From contig OY762933.1 in NCBI GenBank assembly GCA_963666765.1, positions 2,418,001-2,482,000 on the forward strand: DNA of 64,000 nucleotides, written 5' to 3'. The notes beneath the pieces were generated by a model that had not been told where the DNA came from, searched no databases, and was given only the letters and a program-made list of their open reading frames with translations. This document shows, piece by piece, positions 35,201-43,483 of the stretch (positions within the stretch are counted from its first letter, which is position 1; each line of letters begins with the position of its first letter). Origin of the DNA: Foliamicus sp963666765 (GTDB lineage Bacteria > Pseudomonadota > Gammaproteobacteria > Steroidobacterales > Foliamicaceae). The position numbers and the translations under genes were made by a program.

Positions 35201-37529
35201 GAATCTCACACGGCTCTTGGAGCGCGCACTCCTTTGGCTGCACGAACAGGAAGTGATTCGGCTGAACAAGGGACTCGCTGTTTTTCGCCCGGCGATGACG
35301 ATCCACTTGTCCGAGAAGCCGGCGCCTGGACGCCAACGGCGCGGGTTTGTGAATTCGGACTATGAGCCGCTGAAGATTCACTACCGCGAACAGGTGCTGC
35401 AGATTCACGTCATGGCCGAGTTCGCCGCCCGGGGCCTTGAGGCCGTAAGCGACGCTCTGCGTCTGGCGATGGACTATTTCAGTATGGAGCGGGGGGCGTT
35501 TCTGGCCCGCTGGCTGCCGGGCCTTGACGCCGAAGCCGCGCGTGAGACCACGCCGGAAACCTGGCGGGAGATCGTGGAGAATCTGAGCCCCGCACAGCGG
35601 CAAATCGTCACCGACAGCCGGGAGCAGACCAACGTACTGGTGCTTGCAGGTCCGGGTTCCGGCAAGACGCGGGCGCTGGTGCATCGCATTGCCTACCTGT
35701 TACGGGTGCGGCGGGAACGGCCGCGCAGCATTCTGACGCTGGCCTACAACCGGCACGCGGCCGTCGAGATACGCCGCCGACTGACGCAGATGGTGGGCGA
35801 CGATGCCCGGGGGGTTACCGTGCTCACCTGTCACGCCCTGGCCATGCGCCTCGTGGGCGCCAGTTTCTCGGCGCAGGCGGTTTCGGGAACAGATCCGGGC
35901 GAGGACAGGTTCGCCACCGTGCTGCGCGAGGCGGTCGATCTGCTGCAGGGCAAGGGTCTGCCGCCGGAAGACGCGGATGTTCAGCGCGACCGTCTCCTGG
36001 CGGGATTCCGCTGGATACTGGTGGACGAGTACCAGGACATCGACCGGGAACAATACGACCTGATTTCCGCACTGGCGGGCCGCACCCTGTACGACGCCGA
36101 CAGCAAGCTGACGCTGTTTGCCGTGGGCGACGACGACCAGAACATCTACACTTTCAATGGCGCGTCGGTGGAATTCATCCGTCGCTTCAATGCGGACTAT
36201 GCCGCCCGTCCGGCCTGGCTCATCGAGAACTACCGTTCTACGGCGCACATCATTCAAGCCGCCAATGCGTTCATCGAACCGGCCCGGGAACGCATGAAGC
36301 GGGAATACCCCATCGAAATCGACCGCAAACGCGCAAAGGCGCCGGCCGGCGGCGCCTGGTCCAAGCGTGATCCGGTTGCCCGCGGACGCGTGCAGGTATT
36401 GGCCGCGGGCGGAGATGACAGCGCACAGGCGGTTGCGGCCGTGGCCGAATTTCGCCGTCTGGAAGCGCTGGCCGCTGCCGCCGGCGATTGGGACTGGCGC
36501 CGGTGCGCGGTCATGGCGCGGCAATGGCGAACGCTGGATCCGGTGCGAAACCTGTGCGAACAGGAGGGCATTCCGGTGCAAATGGCGAATGCGGATGTCA
36601 CTTATTTCTGGCGCTTGCGGGAAACCCGGCAGCTGCTCAGTTGGCTGGAGGAGCGAGGGGAGCCGCTGATCACGGCTGCAGCCATCCGGGAATGGCTGAA
36701 TGAGCAGCCTGGAGGAATCTGGATGGAAGCTCTGCGCGAGGCGGTTGCCGACTACGAGCTTGATACAGGTGATGCCGAGAATCCCGTCGACAGCTTCGTG
36801 GAGTGGCTGGCGGAATGGGGGCGGGAATTGCGCCGCCGGCAAACCGGCCTGCTTTTGCTTACGGCGCACCGCGCGAAAGGCCTCGAATTCGACCATGTCA
36901 TTATCCTGGATGGCGAGTGGACGCGTACCGGCCGAAATGAAGATCGCGATGCTTGGCGGCGCTTGTGCTACGTGGCCATGACGCGCGCCCGAAAAACACT
37001 CGCGCTGGTCAGTCTTTCGCCATCGAACCGCCCGCGGACCGCGCCAGCCGGCGGTGCGTTGAGGGCGAGACAATGGCAGGTGCAGGATCAATGGTCAGAC
37101 TATCCGGTCCATGGGTTTCCCGTCCATGAACTGGATGGGCGCCCGTCCGTGCTGCATCGTGAAGCGCCCGCGCCTGAACGGCTACCGCCCGGGCTGGACA
37201 GGCATCGGGCAACGTTGGGACTGGACGCCATCAATTTGGGTTTTGCCGGACGCTTTCACCCCCGACACAAGGTTCATGACACCATTGGCCGTCTGCAAGC
37301 CGGCGACACACTAAAGGTGCGAACCGACACCGAGCCATGGGAATTGGTTACTGAGGAGGGCCGGACTGTTGGCCGCCTGGCCCGGAACTACAACCCGCCC
37401 GGCCAGGCATGTTCCGCCCGCGTGCATGCCATAGTGAACTGGCGGCGCGAAGACAGCGAACCGGAGTACCGCGAAGGCATGAAATGCGACGAATGGGAGG
37501 TGGTGGTCCCGGAATTGACTTTCCGTTGA
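32259..37529 (+). CDS. Giant fusion: DEDD exonuclease, RecQ helicase, UvrD-type helicase, HIRAN-like domain
   Basis: 1756 residues from ATG 32259 (a TTG two codons earlier is possible). Residues 1-140: 3'-5' exonuclease fold with SVDLEV, CLVGHNLIHFDFEHL and NNPELDARLALNLL. Near 250: a Cys-rich CKDQACAWCRRRH. About 285-690: RecQ-type SF2 helicase with LLPTGAGKSLCYQ (307), DEAHCLSRWGHDFRPDY (411) and NYLQEAGRAGRDRE (620), then winged-helix-like segments. About 1105-1620: SF1 helicase with VLAGPGSGKTRALVHRIAYL (1128), ILVDEYQDIDREQ (1254), VGDDDQNIYTFNG, TAHRAKGLEFDHVI and CYVAMTRARK. About 1655-1750: HIRAN-like LGFAGRFHPRHKVHDTI. Both ATPase sites look intact. DNA repair or defence are both possible. 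A glycosylase gene lies just downstream. Confidence 0.88.
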   Translation: MRCISVDLEVRKRSQRIYALAAVDQQTGAALTFGEKRLRAAGLPAALEQLDQFAAQGDCLVGHNLIHFDFEHLRAAAPGLRMLRMPAVDTLRLSPLAFPANPYHHLVKHYRDGGLVRGQINNPELDARLALNLLAAERDSFSGIDPELLLAWHWLTTNSEGSRGFDTFFRELRDTERPADSEAQAAIEKLINGAVCMTHADEATDTPTAGWSLAYALAWLSVAGGNSVMPPWVVHQFPEASRLIRRLRDTPCKDQACAWCRRRHNAEQELKRWFRFDSFRPEPATEQGASMQQAIVETAMAGGHVLGLLPTGAGKSLCYQVPALSRYDKTGALTLVISPLVALMADQVAGLEARGIGSCVTVNGMLSMPERAEALDRIRLGDAAIVLTSPEQLRNRSLRRALAQREIGAWVLDEAHCLSRWGHDFRPDYRYVGRFIREHGGSVRSGPVQGPASAAEAAPGGALPFASVICLTATAKLDVVSDIQDYFLKELGIEFAVLNGGAQRENLEFVVLQTDAGHKFEDIHRALEADLPPGRHSGAIVYCATRRRCEEVAEYLVARNWDAAHFHAGLQPETKKITQQRFISGELRVIAATNAFGMGIDKPDVRLVIHADIPGSLENYLQEAGRAGRDREPARCVLLYTQEDVERQFGMSAYSRLTRHEIHGILKALRNLDRKGRLKGEVVATPGEILREDEDSAFERDYATDDTRVKTALAWLEEARLASREENRAQVFPSSLRVQSIADAKKKLDRVASLTDSRREQLLKIVIRLLEADPDEGISTDELMGATGMNPEGVRAALYDIEELGLASNDMEITAFTHVGVPRSSLRRFREACGLESALIAHMREKAPELGRGERSWLHLRIAAQTLKTDGLDHALPERLLRIVRSISQDGRGEDRVEGGSGGSIDMRQRGRGNVSVTLRRTWPVLEELAERRRNAAGLLLTHLLDALPEGSRGTDLLAETTLGALRAAMGEDLVLKTQSPNLTRLLERALLWLHEQEVIRLNKGLAVFRPAMTIHLSEKPAPGRQRRGFVNSDYEPLKIHYREQVLQIHVMAEFAARGLEAVSDALRLAMDYFSMERGAFLARWLPGLDAEAARETTPETWREIVENLSPAQRQIVTDSREQTNVLVLAGPGSGKTRALVHRIAYLLRVRRERPRSILTLAYNRHAAVEIRRRLTQMVGDDARGVTVLTCHALAMRLVGASFSAQAVSGTDPGEDRFATVLREAVDLLQGKGLPPEDADVQRDRLLAGFRWILVDEYQDIDREQYDLISALAGRTLYDADSKLTLFAVGDDDQNIYTFNGASVEFIRRFNADYAARPAWLIENYRSTAHIIQAANAFIEPARERMKREYPIEIDRKRAKAPAGGAWSKRDPVARGRVQVLAAGGDDSAQAVAAVAEFRRLEALAAAAGDWDWRRCAVMARQWRTLDPVRNLCEQEGIPVQMANADVTYFWRLRETRQLLSWLEERGEPLITAAAIREWLNEQPGGIWMEALREAVADYELDTGDAENPVDSFVEWLAEWGRELRRRQTGLLLLTAHRAKGLEFDHVIILDGEWTRTGRNEDRDAWRRLCYVAMTRARKTLALVSLSPSNRPRTAPAGGALRARQWQVQDQWSDYPVHGFPVHELDGRPSVLHREAPAPERLPPGLDRHRATLGLDAINLGFAGRFHPRHKVHDTIGRLQAGDTLKVRTDTEPWELVTEEGRTVGRLARNYNPPGQACSARVHAIVNWRREDSEPEYREGMKCDEWEVVVPELTFR

Positions 37530-37609
37530 ACTCCCGTTTTTCTCTGTCCGCGCGCTGTCGCCAGCATTTTGGTTAGACTTGCGCGACTGTTGCCAAAAGG
37601 AGCACGAGA

Positions 37610-37906
37610 ATGACTGCTTACATCGTTGTTGCGGCGCGAGTGGACAAGCGCACCGAGGGCTTTATCGAGTACTCAAAGCGCGCCGCTGAGTTGACCAGCC
37701 GCTGCGGAGGCGAGTACATCGTGCGCGGTCTCGCGGAAACCGTCCTGGAGGGCGAGATGTGGAGCCAGCGCCCCTGCGTCATATCGCGTTGGCCTTCGCT
37801 GGAAGCCGCCAAGGCCTTCTGGAACAGCGAGGAATACCAGCAAGCGCTCAAGCCGCTGCGCGCCGACACCGGTCTGTACGACGTAGGCCTTTTCGAGGGC
37901 ACTTGA
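37610..37906 (+). CDS. DUF1330 family protein
   Basis: 98-residue ferredoxin-like dimeric alpha-beta barrel protein (TAYIVVAARVDKRTEGFIEY, RGLAETVLEGEMWSQRPCVI, FWNSEEYQQALKPLRA). An AAAGGAGC ribosome site precedes the ATG. Function of DUF1330 proteins is unknown. It sits 80 bp after the helicase fusion. Confidence 0.85.
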   Translation: MTAYIVVAARVDKRTEGFIEYSKRAAELTSRCGGEYIVRGLAETVLEGEMWSQRPCVISRWPSLEAAKAFWNSEEYQQALKPLRADTGLYDVGLFEGT

Positions 37907-37974
37907 GAATCTGCGGCCGCGCCAGGCTCTCGCGGGGGACTTCTCCCGCGTTCTGACTTGGCAGCGTTTTGGCG

Positions 37975-38493
37975 ATGCAAATCAAGCACGGATTTCCGCC
38001 TATCTTTGACCCGCGCGCAAAAGTGCTCATTCTCGGGTCCCTGCCGGGCGATGAATCGTTGCGCAGGCGCCAATATTACGGCCATCCGCGGAACCAGTTC
38101 TGGGCGCTGCTTGGGGCTGTTTTCGGGCAGGACCTGCCGCGCCTTGACTATGAGCGGAAATGTGCATTCCTGTTGCGCAAGCGCATTGCGCTTTGGGATG
38201 TACTGAAGGCGGCCGAGCGGCGAGGCAGCCTCGACACCGCCATTCGCAAGGAGCGTCCGAACGAGCTGCCGGCGCTTTTTGGCGAATTGCCTGGCCTGCG
38301 CGCCGTGGGATGCAACGGCGCCAAGGCGCATCAATCGTTTCGCAGGCACTTTGGCGCCTGGCTGAATGAATTTCCGGCCGAAATTAGCCTTTGCCGCCTG
38401 CCTTCATCCAGCCCGGCCTATGCGGCCATGCCGCTGGAGGCCAAGGTTCGGCGCTGGCGGCAGTTCCTGGACTCTGCGCTCGCGGATCCGTAA
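37975..38493 (+). CDS. Hypoxanthine/uracil-DNA glycosylase family protein
   Basis: 172 residues. The N-terminus KHGFPPIFDPRAKVLILGSL followed by PGDESLRRRQYYGHPRNQFW matches the DNA-deoxyinosine (hypoxanthine) glycosylase branch of the uracil-DNA-glycosylase superfamily; RLPSSSPAYAAMPLEAKVRR is the C-terminal motif. It would remove deaminated bases. ATG 37975 is chosen over a TTG two codons earlier. A CGCGGG/CCCGCG hairpin lies in the 68-bp gap before it. Confidence 0.85.
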   Translation: MQIKHGFPPIFDPRAKVLILGSLPGDESLRRRQYYGHPRNQFWALLGAVFGQDLPRLDYERKCAFLLRKRIALWDVLKAAERRGSLDTAIRKERPNELPALFGELPGLRAVGCNGAKAHQSFRRHFGAWLNEFPAEISLCRLPSSSPAYAAMPLEAKVRRWRQFLDSALADP

Positions 38494-38541
38494 CTGAGCG
38501 TCAGGGCCTAAACTGATTGCAATTCATGCGAGGCAACTAAT

Positions 38542-39312
38542 ATGAAAATTGAAGGGTGTGTGGCGCTGGTGACCGGTTCAAACCGGGGCATCGGCCTCGG
38601 GTTCGTAAAGGTGCTTCTTGAGCGCGGGGCGCGCAAGGTGTACGCCACGGCGCGTGATCCCTCCAGCCTGCCGGACGTGGTGGCGCTGGATCCCTCGCGG
38701 ATCAGCGGGTTCGCGCTGGATATCGACGACGAGGCGCAACGCAACTCGGTGGCAGAGCAGACCGACGATACCAGCCTTCTGATCAACAATGCCGGGATTT
38801 CCGGCAGCGAAAATGAGGACGAGCGCCGCTTCCTGCGCGCCAGCAACCTCGAAAACGCGCGGCAGGTAATGGAAACGGATTGCTTTTCTCCGATTGAAAT
38901 GTGCCGGCTGTATCTGCCGGACATGATTAAGCGCGGCGAGGGCGGCGTGATCAACATCCTCTCGATCGGTGCGATTTTCTGCCTTCCGTCGCATGCGAGC
39001 TATTGCGCCGCCAAGGGCGCGCAAGCCATCATGACCATGGGGCTTCGCGCGGACCTGGACGGCACCGGCGTGGATATCGCCGGCGTTTACACGGGCGGCG
39101 TAAGGACCCGCATGTCGGCCCGCGACACTCCGATGTTGCTTACCCCGGAAGAACACGCAAGGGAGGTCTTCGAAGCCTTCGAGGCCGGTGAGCGACACAT
39201 TTTCGCCGGCGCGGGCGCCCCGCAAATGCGCGACACGATCCTGGCCGACCCCGGCGCTTTTGAGCAAAGGCAGATCGAACGCTTCCGAAATCCGGAGAAG
39301 GCCTGGGACTGA
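38542..39312 (+). CDS. Short-chain dehydrogenase/reductase
   Basis: 256-residue classical SDR: ALVTGSNRGIGLGFV cofactor loop, LLINNAGIS, and catalytic Ser-Tyr-Lys in ILSIGAIFCLPSHASYCAAK. Substrate unknown. It is preceded by a GAGGCAAC site and followed by a perfect CTGAGAGC/GCTCTCAG hairpin (39310-39328) overlapping its stop. Confidence 0.9.
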   Translation: MKIEGCVALVTGSNRGIGLGFVKVLLERGARKVYATARDPSSLPDVVALDPSRISGFALDIDDEAQRNSVAEQTDDTSLLINNAGISGSENEDERRFLRASNLENARQVMETDCFSPIEMCRLYLPDMIKRGEGGVINILSIGAIFCLPSHASYCAAKGAQAIMTMGLRADLDGTGVDIAGVYTGGVRTRMSARDTPMLLTPEEHAREVFEAFEAGERHIFAGAGAPQMRDTILADPGAFEQRQIERFRNPEKAWD

Positions 39313-39328
39313 GAGCTGTGCTCTCAGA
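39310..39328. terminator. Hairpin at the end of the SDR gene
   Basis: Perfect 8-bp stem with a TGT loop at the stop codon of the SDR gene. No T-run, so a weak terminator or processing site. Confidence 0.45.
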
Positions 39329-39360
39329 GTACAACTCTCAGGGCAGTCGACTTGGGTCTT

Positions 39361-39383
39361 GAGGGCGGGATGCCCTCGCTCCC
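39361..39383. repeat. Hairpin repeat, GAGGGCG family, copy 4 (partial)
   Basis: GAGGGCGGGATGCCCTCGCTCCC lies between the convergent SDR and PepSY genes. It keeps one arm and a short hairpin of the family. Confidence 0.6.
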
Positions 39384-39402
39384 TACCGCACCCAAGCCGG
39401 GG

Positions 39403-40908
39403 TTAACGGCTTTTCCAGCGCCACCAGAGGACGGGCCCCGTCAGCACCAGCAGCACCGCCAGCCCGCCCACCAGGTCGTTGACCCACTTGAACTGCTCGT
39501 GAATGATGTTGCCGGTGTGCACGTCCACCACGAACAGATAGAAGGTGGCGCCGGAAAGTTGCGGTGATTTCATCTCCGTCAGTTCGAAATCGCCGGATGC
39601 CTGCTCCAGGTAGAGACCCCTGCTGTTCTTGAGATAGAGCGCCGAATCGAGCAGCACGCCGTCGCTGACCATGGTCGCGGGCCCCTGAATCTGCGACCAC
39701 CCCCTTTCGCCGTCCCGCCGCTGAAGGTGCATTCCGCGGTTATTGCTGAAGAACACGCGATTCCCTACGCGGAACAGATTGCCGCCCTGGTCGCCGGTAT
39801 CGATGTCGGCTTTCCAGGACCTTCCGCCGTCGTCCGTGTGCAGTAGCCCGAGCCGGGTGCTTACGCTCAAGCGCCGGGGTTCCCCGGGATAGGCCACAAC
39901 CTGCTCCAATTCCTCGCCGAGTGAGCGGTACTGATAAACGGGCGGCAAGGATGCGCGTTCCATGGGTACGTCCCGCGACCAGTTTCCGAAGCCGACCACG
40001 TGATCCAGGAGGATGCCGGTCACGCTCAGGTACACGATCGGAACGAGCGCCAGGATGCCGAATGCGGTGGCGTGAGTGCGGTACAGCCAGCGGTGCGTTT
40101 TGCGGCGGACCCTGGGCCCAGGTCCGGACCGTCGCCGCCAGCGCCACGGAAGGAACCAGTACAGGAAGCCGCTGATCGCCAGCACGGCCATCGCCAGCCC
40201 CCCGAAATCGTTGATCAGCGTGGACGCCGTGCGCCCGAATATGCCGTAGCCGAAATGAAGATCGAAGACGAAGTCGTAGACGCTGACCTGTTCCGGCAAT
40301 CCGGTTACTATGACCTGATCGAGACTCAGCCATTCGAGTTGCGACGGATTGCTGCGGCTGATCCGGAAGACCCGATCGTGTTCCACGACGCCGATCAGCT
40401 CATTCTGATAGCTGCCGGCTGTAAGGCTGCCTATGCGCGTGCCTTCCATCGCGTAGCGCTCGATTCCCCGGCCCTGTCCGGTCGTTCGCCACAACCCGTC
40501 GTCGGTGGCCACGATGATTCCTTCCAGACTGCCGTCGTGCGGCCTTGCAAAGCGCAGCACCTGCGGCATTGCGTTTTCGGGGAAGGGAACGTCGCGCCAG
40601 TTCTCGCCGCCGTCCTCGGTCAGCCACAGGCCGCGTTCCGAGCCGCCCAGCCAGCGGTCCGGTTGCGCTTCGTCGACCGCAACGTAGCGCATGACGGTGG
40701 CGGGCAGCAGCCGCGCCACTCTGGCGGAAAGCCACGATTCGGGCACGGTCATCTGCCGCTGCCAGCGCCACTCGTCGTGGTCGAGCAGAATGCCGCTGAC
40801 GCCCAGCACCAGCAGCCACGCGCCGGCGGCAAGCCCGGCCCACTTGTGCAGCGTCAACAGCGCCCGGTTCAGCGGGGTGCGGCGTCGCGGTCCCGCCTTG
40901 CGACTCAT
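39403..40908 (-). CDS. PepSY-associated membrane protein with periplasmic sensor-like repeats
   Basis: 501 residues. Membrane segments near residues 20-42 (LHKWAGLAAGAWLLVLGVSG), about 235-255, 285-310 and the C-terminal LVGGLAVLLVLTGPVLWWRW; the LHKWAG and HRWLYRTH His/Trp motifs are typical of PepSY_TM proteins linked to iron or copper reduction. The periplasmic parts carry repeats of the BNR/Ycf48 type: LWLTEDGGENWRDV, LWRTTGQG, LLHTDDGGRSWKAD. It lies upstream of nothing but downstream of the DUF1775 gene on the same strand (54-bp gap), so a metal-related role is inferred. Confidence 0.75.
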   Translation of the reverse strand: MSRKAGPRRRTPLNRALLTLHKWAGLAAGAWLLVLGVSGILLDHDEWRWQRQMTVPESWLSARVARLLPATVMRYVAVDEAQPDRWLGGSERGLWLTEDGGENWRDVPFPENAMPQVLRFARPHDGSLEGIIVATDDGLWRTTGQGRGIERYAMEGTRIGSLTAGSYQNELIGVVEHDRVFRISRSNPSQLEWLSLDQVIVTGLPEQVSVYDFVFDLHFGYGIFGRTASTLINDFGGLAMAVLAISGFLYWFLPWRWRRRSGPGPRVRRKTHRWLYRTHATAFGILALVPIVYLSVTGILLDHVVGFGNWSRDVPMERASLPPVYQYRSLGEELEQVVAYPGEPRRLSVSTRLGLLHTDDGGRSWKADIDTGDQGGNLFRVGNRVFFSNNRGMHLQRRDGERGWSQIQGPATMVSDGVLLDSALYLKNSRGLYLEQASGDFELTEMKSPQLSGATFYLFVVDVHTGNIIHEQFKWVNDLVGGLAVLLVLTGPVLWWRWKSR

Positions 40909-40962
40909 GGGACTGCCGGCCTCATTCGGAATTCGACTTCCGTGCGCCGCTCGGCTTCAGGG

Positions 40963-41520
40963 TCAGAAATCGTATTGCGGCCGCTCCGGCTCGGTCAGCA
41001 CCACGAACGGAGATGAGTCGGGCACGGCGCGCAGAAATATCCCCATGGGCTGGCTGTCGTCGGTCTTCTCCTTGTCCCAGCGCAGTTCCTTGTCATCACC
41101 GCAACGCTGGATCGTCTTGAACCAGAGGATGCGGCCGGGTTCTTCCGGAAGGAGCGCGCGGAAAAGAAAACGCCCGAATCGCCGCGTCGGCAATTCGGAC
41201 CCGGTCCAGACGATCTCGTCCACGGTCTGCCTGATCTGGAAGCCTCCTCCCATGTCGATCGGCGGATCGAGTTCGCGCATGATCGTCTCGGCCTTCCAGT
41301 TCGGATCGTGCGCGACGGTGACGCGCATGACGCCTTCGGGAATCTTTATCCGCACCTCGGTCGTGGGATCGGAACCGCAGCCATGCGGCACCCGCACCTC
41401 CACGTCGTGAAACCAGCCCGCCGGCATGTGGGTCATGTGAACGTAAGCGTGCCCGAGCGCCGCTCCACTCAATCCGGTCAGCAGAGCGGTGGCCGCCAGT
41501 CTCAGCAAGTTATGTCTCAT
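40963..41520 (-). CDS. DUF1775 (YcnI-like) exported protein
   Basis: 185 residues from ATG 41520 with a GGAGG site. Signal peptide MRHNLLRLAATALLTGLSGA ends so that the mature chain begins HAYVHMTHMPAGWF; an N-terminal His after cleavage is the copper ligand in YcnI-type proteins. The rest (VEVRVPHGCGSDPTTEVRIK, a later WFKTIQRC) fits DUF1775. Copper handling is inferred from family and from the PepSY neighbour. Confidence 0.82.
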   Translation of the reverse strand: MRHNLLRLAATALLTGLSGAALGHAYVHMTHMPAGWFHDVEVRVPHGCGSDPTTEVRIKIPEGVMRVTVAHDPNWKAETIMRELDPPIDMGGGFQIRQTVDEIVWTGSELPTRRFGRFLFRALLPEEPGRILWFKTIQRCGDDKELRWDKEKTDDSQPMGIFLRAVPDSSPFVVLTEPERPQYDF

Positions 41521-41655
41521 TGATGGTCCTCCAGCTTTCGGCCTGAAAAGGCTTCGTCCCGCACGCACGCAATGTAACAAATTGCCTGGGGCAAGAACAT
41601 CAGGATTCCCGCAATATACCTGCTGGTAAGCTAACCTGTGTAATGCGGGGGTGCA

Positions 41656-42114
41656 ATGAGGCGTGACTGGCTGTTATTGGTTGCGATGAGCGTGTTTTGC
41701 GCGTTGTTCATCCTGCGCGTGCTTGCACAACTCATGCAGGCGATCTTCACCGTCGAATTCATACCCCCATTCGAAGCCTGGCACGGTGGCGGGTTGCCAT
41801 ACTCTGTCTTGCTCGCCAGCCAGATGGCCTTGATTGGCTGGATGAGCTATGTGCTGCACAAGGTGCGCAATCGGACGATACGCGCCAAGCGTTGGAAATA
41901 TCGCACATGCCTGATTTTCGGCGGCGCGTATTTCGCTTTCATGGCGTTTCGCTGGATCGCGGGAATGACATTTCTGGCGGCAAATACCTGGTTTGCCAAG
42001 GCTCTTCCGGCTTTCTTCCACATGGTGCTTGCCGGTTTCATACTGCTGCTCGGCCTGCACATCCGGCAGCGCCATCGCAACCGCAAGATTTTCGTCTCAT
42101 CTGCACGATTCTGA
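41656..42114 (+). CDS. Four-helix membrane protein, unknown function
   Basis: 152 residues with four hydrophobic segments (about residues 6-26, 47-67, 87-108, 118-137) and a basic C-terminus. No family recognised. It is divergent from the DUF1775 gene with a 135-bp gap and ends 104 bp before the ABC transporter operon. Confidence 0.6.
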   Translation: MRRDWLLLVAMSVFCALFILRVLAQLMQAIFTVEFIPPFEAWHGGGLPYSVLLASQMALIGWMSYVLHKVRNRTIRAKRWKYRTCLIFGGAYFAFMAFRWIAGMTFLAANTWFAKALPAFFHMVLAGFILLLGLHIRQRHRNRKIFVSSARF

Positions 42115-42218
42115 CCCTTCGGCGGAGGCCCGCGCTGCGGTTTGCTTTTGTTTGACGGCTCTTCCACAATGTCGCCGCCCACGCCAAATGCGCCGTTCCA
42201 CTTCCTGCCGAGAGCGTC

Positions 42219-43313
42219 ATGAGAAAAATTGCGCCCCACGTCGAATACCGAGATGTTTACAAGCGATTCGGAGATTCGGCCTGGGTAGTCCGGGAGCTTG
42301 ATCTCGAACTGCACAAAGGCGAGTTTCTGACGCTTCTGGGCCCGTCGGGTTCGGGCAAGACAACCTGCCTGATGATGCTGGCGGGATTCGAACCGCCCAC
42401 TGCCGGGGACATCCGCATCAATGGCGAGTCGGTGGCCCGCTTGCCGCCCGACAAACGTGGAATAGGCGTTGTTTTTCAAAACTACGCACTTTTTCCTCAC
42501 ATGAGCGTGGGCGCCAACCTGGCCTTTCCGCTGGAGGTGCGGGGCCTGGATGCGCAGCAGCGGCGGGAGCGCGTCGGCCGGGCGCTGGAGCTGGTGCGCC
42601 TTACGGGTCTTGAGGACCGACGTCCCAACCAGCTTTCCGGGGGACAGCAGCAGCGTGTCGCGATCGCCCGCGCGCTGGTCTTCGAACCGGAACTCGTGCT
42701 GATGGACGAACCGCTGGGCGCTCTGGACAGGCGCTTGCGGGAGCAGTTGCAATACGAAATCCGGCGTATCCAGAGGCAACTCGGCGTCACGGTGCTCTAC
42801 GTCACCCACGACCAGACCGAGGCCATGGCGATGTCGGACCGCGTGGCGGTTTTCCGGGCTGGCCGGATTGAGCAGGTTGCCGCGCCGGAGGTGCTTTACG
42901 AGGAACCGCAACGTCCCTTTGTCGCGAGCTTCATCGGCGAGAACAACCTGCTCAAGGGGCGGATCGTGTCTGTCGAGCGGGGAGTCTGTGAAGTGGAAGT
43001 GGCGGAGCAGCGTTTGCAGGCCGCTCATATCGCGGGCCTGCCGGCGGGCAGCGAAACGCTGGTGGCGATACGCCCGGAAAGAGTCAATATCGCGCCGCTA
43101 TCGATGCAATATTCCAACGAGCTTGATGCCCGGGTCGAGGACATCAGCTTTCTCGGCGACCACCTGCGCGTTCGTCTGCATGTTTGTGGAAATACGGAGT
43201 TCATCGCCAAGATTCCCAACATAGTGGGTCATGGCGGCATCCTGCCGGGCGACAGGGTGCGAATCGGCTGGGGCGCGCTGGATTGCCGGGCGCTGGAGGC
43301 CGAAGAGTATTGA
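42219..43313 (+). CDS. ABC transporter ATP-binding protein, polyamine/spermidine type
   Basis: 364 residues. Walker A LLGPSGSGKTTCLMMLAG, Q-loop VFQNYALFPHMSV, signature LSGGQQQRVAIARAL, Walker B LVLMDEPLGALD and H-loop VTHDQTE are complete; a C-terminal TOBE domain starts near residue 280. Closest in type to PotA. First gene of a seven-gene, same-strand unit (42219-50452) with gaps of 30 bp or less apart from the one before the binding protein. Drives uptake with the following binding protein and two permeases. Confidence 0.92.
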   Translation: MRKIAPHVEYRDVYKRFGDSAWVVRELDLELHKGEFLTLLGPSGSGKTTCLMMLAGFEPPTAGDIRINGESVARLPPDKRGIGVVFQNYALFPHMSVGANLAFPLEVRGLDAQQRRERVGRALELVRLTGLEDRRPNQLSGGQQQRVAIARALVFEPELVLMDEPLGALDRRLREQLQYEIRRIQRQLGVTVLYVTHDQTEAMAMSDRVAVFRAGRIEQVAAPEVLYEEPQRPFVASFIGENNLLKGRIVSVERGVCEVEVAEQRLQAAHIAGLPAGSETLVAIRPERVNIAPLSMQYSNELDARVEDISFLGDHLRVRLHVCGNTEFIAKIPNIVGHGGILPGDRVRIGWGALDCRALEAEEY

Positions 43314-43434
43314 AGACACGGGGGCATAACGTGAGTGAGCAAATGCTGAACATTTTCCGGCTGGCAGCCCGTGGCGAAACCCCGCGTCGCGCCGAGACCG
43401 GGCAGGCGCGTGGCGGGCAAGGCGCGAGGAGTGC

Positions 43435-43452
43435 GCATAGCCGGGACTATGC
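43435..43452. repeat. Palindromic repeat-like insert before the binding-protein gene
   Basis: GCATAG and CTATGC arms around CCGGGA, embedded in a stretch (about 43400-43480) unlike the coding DNA around it. Similar GCATAG-type palindromes occur as dispersed repeats in other proteobacteria (general knowledge; not searched). Confidence 0.45.
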
Positions 43453-43483
43453 AAGCGACGAGCAACGCAGCACGCCGCGATGC

